From an uncultured Aquimarina sp. (GTDB taxonomy: Bacteria > Bacteroidota > Bacteroidia > Flavobacteriales > Flavobacteriaceae), in NCBI GenBank assembly GCA_947498935.1, contig CANMMM010000008.1:62001-126000 (forward strand): DNA of 64,000 nt, read 5' to 3'. Positions 62,874 to 64,000 of the stretch are shown in pieces. A program made the translations under genes and the position numbers. Positions within the stretch are counted from its first letter, which is position 1; each line of letters begins with the position of its first letter. The notes beneath the pieces are model-generated. The model made no database searches. It worked only from the letters and a program-made list of their open reading frames with translations, and was not told the DNA's origin.

Positions 62874-63599
62874 ATGTTTAAAAAAAATCCGCTTCGAAAG
62901 AGACAGCATACTGGTTCCCTAATAGGAATCATAGTCACCATTATTATTTATTGCATACTCCCTCTAAAACCTGCAGAAGACTTACTGAGTTTAGGGCCTA
63001 TGAATACTGGACACGAAGGATTATCCTGTAATGCATGTCATACAGATGCCAAAGGGAATCTAGTCCAACAAATACAATCTAATATTGCATATGCAGTCGG
63101 CATGCGCAAAAAAGCTACTGATTTTGGAACCGAAAACGTAGATACCAAAAAATGTCTGGAGTGTCATGACAGGCCTAATGACAGACACCCTACCCATCGA
63201 TTTCTAGAACCTAGGTTCAAAGAAGCCATCGCATCCATTAATGCCACACAATGCGAAACCTGCCACAGAGAACATAACGGTACACGAGTCGTACTTAAAA
63301 ATGCCAACTTCTGTATGAATTGCCATTATGATCTAGAAGTAAAAAACGATCCTATCGATACCCCACACGCTACACTTATCGCTAATAAACAATGGAGTAC
63401 CTGCCTACAATGTCATGATTTTCATGGCAATCATATTTACGAAGTAGCAGATAGGCTCAAAGATACCATTCCATTGCAGCAAATACACGCCTACCTAAAA
63501 GGCGGATTAGACCCTTTTTCTTCTAAAAAGAAGCACTTGCCTCTTAGTGAAGAAGAATGGATCGCACTTAAAAAAGACTATATCGATGTCCAAAAATAA
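62874..63599 (+). CDS. Pentahaem c-type cytochrome, membrane-anchored
   Basis: The 241-residue protein has one N-terminal helix (SLIGIIVTIIIYCILPL) and five CxxCH motifs: CNACH (about 52), CLECH (94), CETCH (127), CMNCH (147) and CLQCH (177). It is anchored to the inner membrane and faces the periplasm, as do NapC/NrfH-like and doubled-CxxCH cytochromes, but with a different haem spacing. It follows the reductase by 16 bp. Probably a periplasmic electron conduit; the terminal acceptor is not in the window. Confidence 0.85.
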   Translation: MFKKNPLRKRQHTGSLIGIIVTIIIYCILPLKPAEDLLSLGPMNTGHEGLSCNACHTDAKGNLVQQIQSNIAYAVGMRKKATDFGTENVDTKKCLECHDRPNDRHPTHRFLEPRFKEAIASINATQCETCHREHNGTRVVLKNANFCMNCHYDLEVKNDPIDTPHATLIANKQWSTCLQCHDFHGNHIYEVADRLKDTIPLQQIHAYLKGGLDPFSSKKKHLPLSEEEWIALKKDYIDVQK

Positions 63600-63622
63600 C
63601 AAACTCTTAAACCAAGCATGTT

Positions 63623-63985
63623 ATGAAGTACCTAACCAAAAAAGAAAAGCTCTTAGTATGTATAAGTATCTTACTACTAGTATCATGTAATAACACGAAA
63701 CAATGTGACCTTCCAGCAACAGTTACCTATAAAGAGCATATTACTACTGCTATAGAAACCAACTGTTTTATGTGCCATGCAGAAGATGTGTACAAAGAAA
63801 AAGCATCTCGCTACAAAATCTATAACTATGAACATCTCAAAAAATCTGCACAAAGCGGGCAACTTATCGGTTCTATTACACATGCCCAAGGTTATATAGC
63901 AATGCCTTATAGAAAAGGAGTAAAAATAGACAGTTGCACCATAGAACTAATCAAAAAATGGGTAGTAACAGGAATGCAACAATAA
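63623..63985 (+). CDS. Monohaem c-type cytochrome lipoprotein
   Basis: The 120-residue protein has a lipoprotein signal (LLLVSCNNTK, Cys near residue 22) and one haem motif CFMCH (about residue 51). LIGSITHAQGYIAMPYRKGV contains a possible Met axial ligand, as in c-type cytochromes of Bacteroidota. It ends 15 bp before the window edge; the cluster probably continues beyond 64000. Confidence 0.8.
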   Translation: MKYLTKKEKLLVCISILLLVSCNNTKQCDLPATVTYKEHITTAIETNCFMCHAEDVYKEKASRYKIYNYEHLKKSAQSGQLIGSITHAQGYIAMPYRKGVKIDSCTIELIKKWVVTGMQQ

Positions 63986-64000
63986 AATAAACTAAAAAAA

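Noticed and set aside
1..64000. CRISPR arrays, tRNA or rRNA genes, insertion sequences with transposase, prophage
   Set aside because: No regularly spaced direct repeats, tRNA-like cloverleaf with conserved GTTCAANTC arm, rRNA stretches, transposase or phage genes were seen; R1 has paired ends and several stems but not the tRNA arms.

Overview
The window reads as chromosome of a marine-type Flavobacteriaceae member (Bacteroidota). Grounds seen in the sequence: low G+C, a C-terminal type IX secretion (T9SS) sorting domain on PhoD, lipoboxes typical of the group, promoters with the Bacteroidota -7 box TAnnTTTG, few Shine-Dalgarno-like sites, the Bacteroidota arrangement of arginine genes with an N-succinylornithine-type carbamoyltransferase, and a Bacteroidota-type TssD. 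The genus cannot be fixed from this window.

Layout. 0-5.4 kb: a T9SS-exported PhoD phosphatase/phosphodiesterase, then a three-gene module of T6SS tube protein TssD, a large putative effector and a lipoprotein. 5.7-17.1 kb: one long minus-strand arginine/proline operon (GNAT acylglutamate synthase candidate, argG, argC, proC, argD, proA, proB, argF', argB, argE, argH), closed by a strong terminator. 17.9-26.6 kb: a small beta-barrel protein, then the isoleucine/valine genes ilvD-ilvB-ilvN-ilvC and ilvA. Upstream of ilvD lies a complete transcription attenuator with a Val/Ile-rich leader peptide that is too short for ordinary gene callers. 26.9-29.7 kb: a four-gene two-component cluster. 29.9-32.2 kb: pxpABC (5-oxoprolinase). 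33-44.5 kb: a YifB/ComM ATPase, aspartate kinase with a divergent ACT-like gene, an M13 peptidase, a Xre/RES toxin-antitoxin pair, a membrane patatin, and a small secreted protein. 44.8-49.9 kb: molybdenum cofactor genes (moeA; modE-like, mobA, moaD, moaE, moaCB fusion, moaA). 50-53.7 kb: a carboxypeptidase-regulatory-domain protein, an S41 peptidase, and an unknown gene. 54-59 kb: an assimilatory nitrate reductase fused to a NirB-like flavoprotein, with a rubredoxin-tailed partner. 59.9-64 kb (running off the window): a globin, a Tll0287-like haem lipoprotein, a b-type cytochrome, a ferredoxin-reductase/2Fe-2S protein, a pentahaem and a monohaem cytochrome c.

The genes connect. The Mo-cofactor genes supply the nitrate reductase about 4 kb further on. 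The nitrate reductase and the divergent globin/cytochrome cluster share the palindrome AAGTA-N4-TACTT in their promoter regions, which suggests one regulator for nitrate/nitrite/NO metabolism. Nitrate assimilation feeds the amino-acid operons.

The intergenic DNA is unusually full of small repeats: nine copies of an approximately 85-91 bp structured element with compensatory changes in a stem (probably a dispersed structured RNA such as the published Flavo-1 motif), and two families of approximately 160 bp elements with terminal inverted repeats that share a common core. Several sit in regulatory positions: between the ilv attenuator and ilvD, directly before the M13 peptidase start, and between the nitrate operon stop codon and its terminator.

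Candidates for something undescribed: the nitrate/globin regulon with its multi-cytochrome cluster, the TssD-effector module whose zinc motif lost one His, the rubredoxin-tailed nitrite-reductase-like protein, and the covarying repeat family. No search or folding program was run; family names rest on motif recognition.
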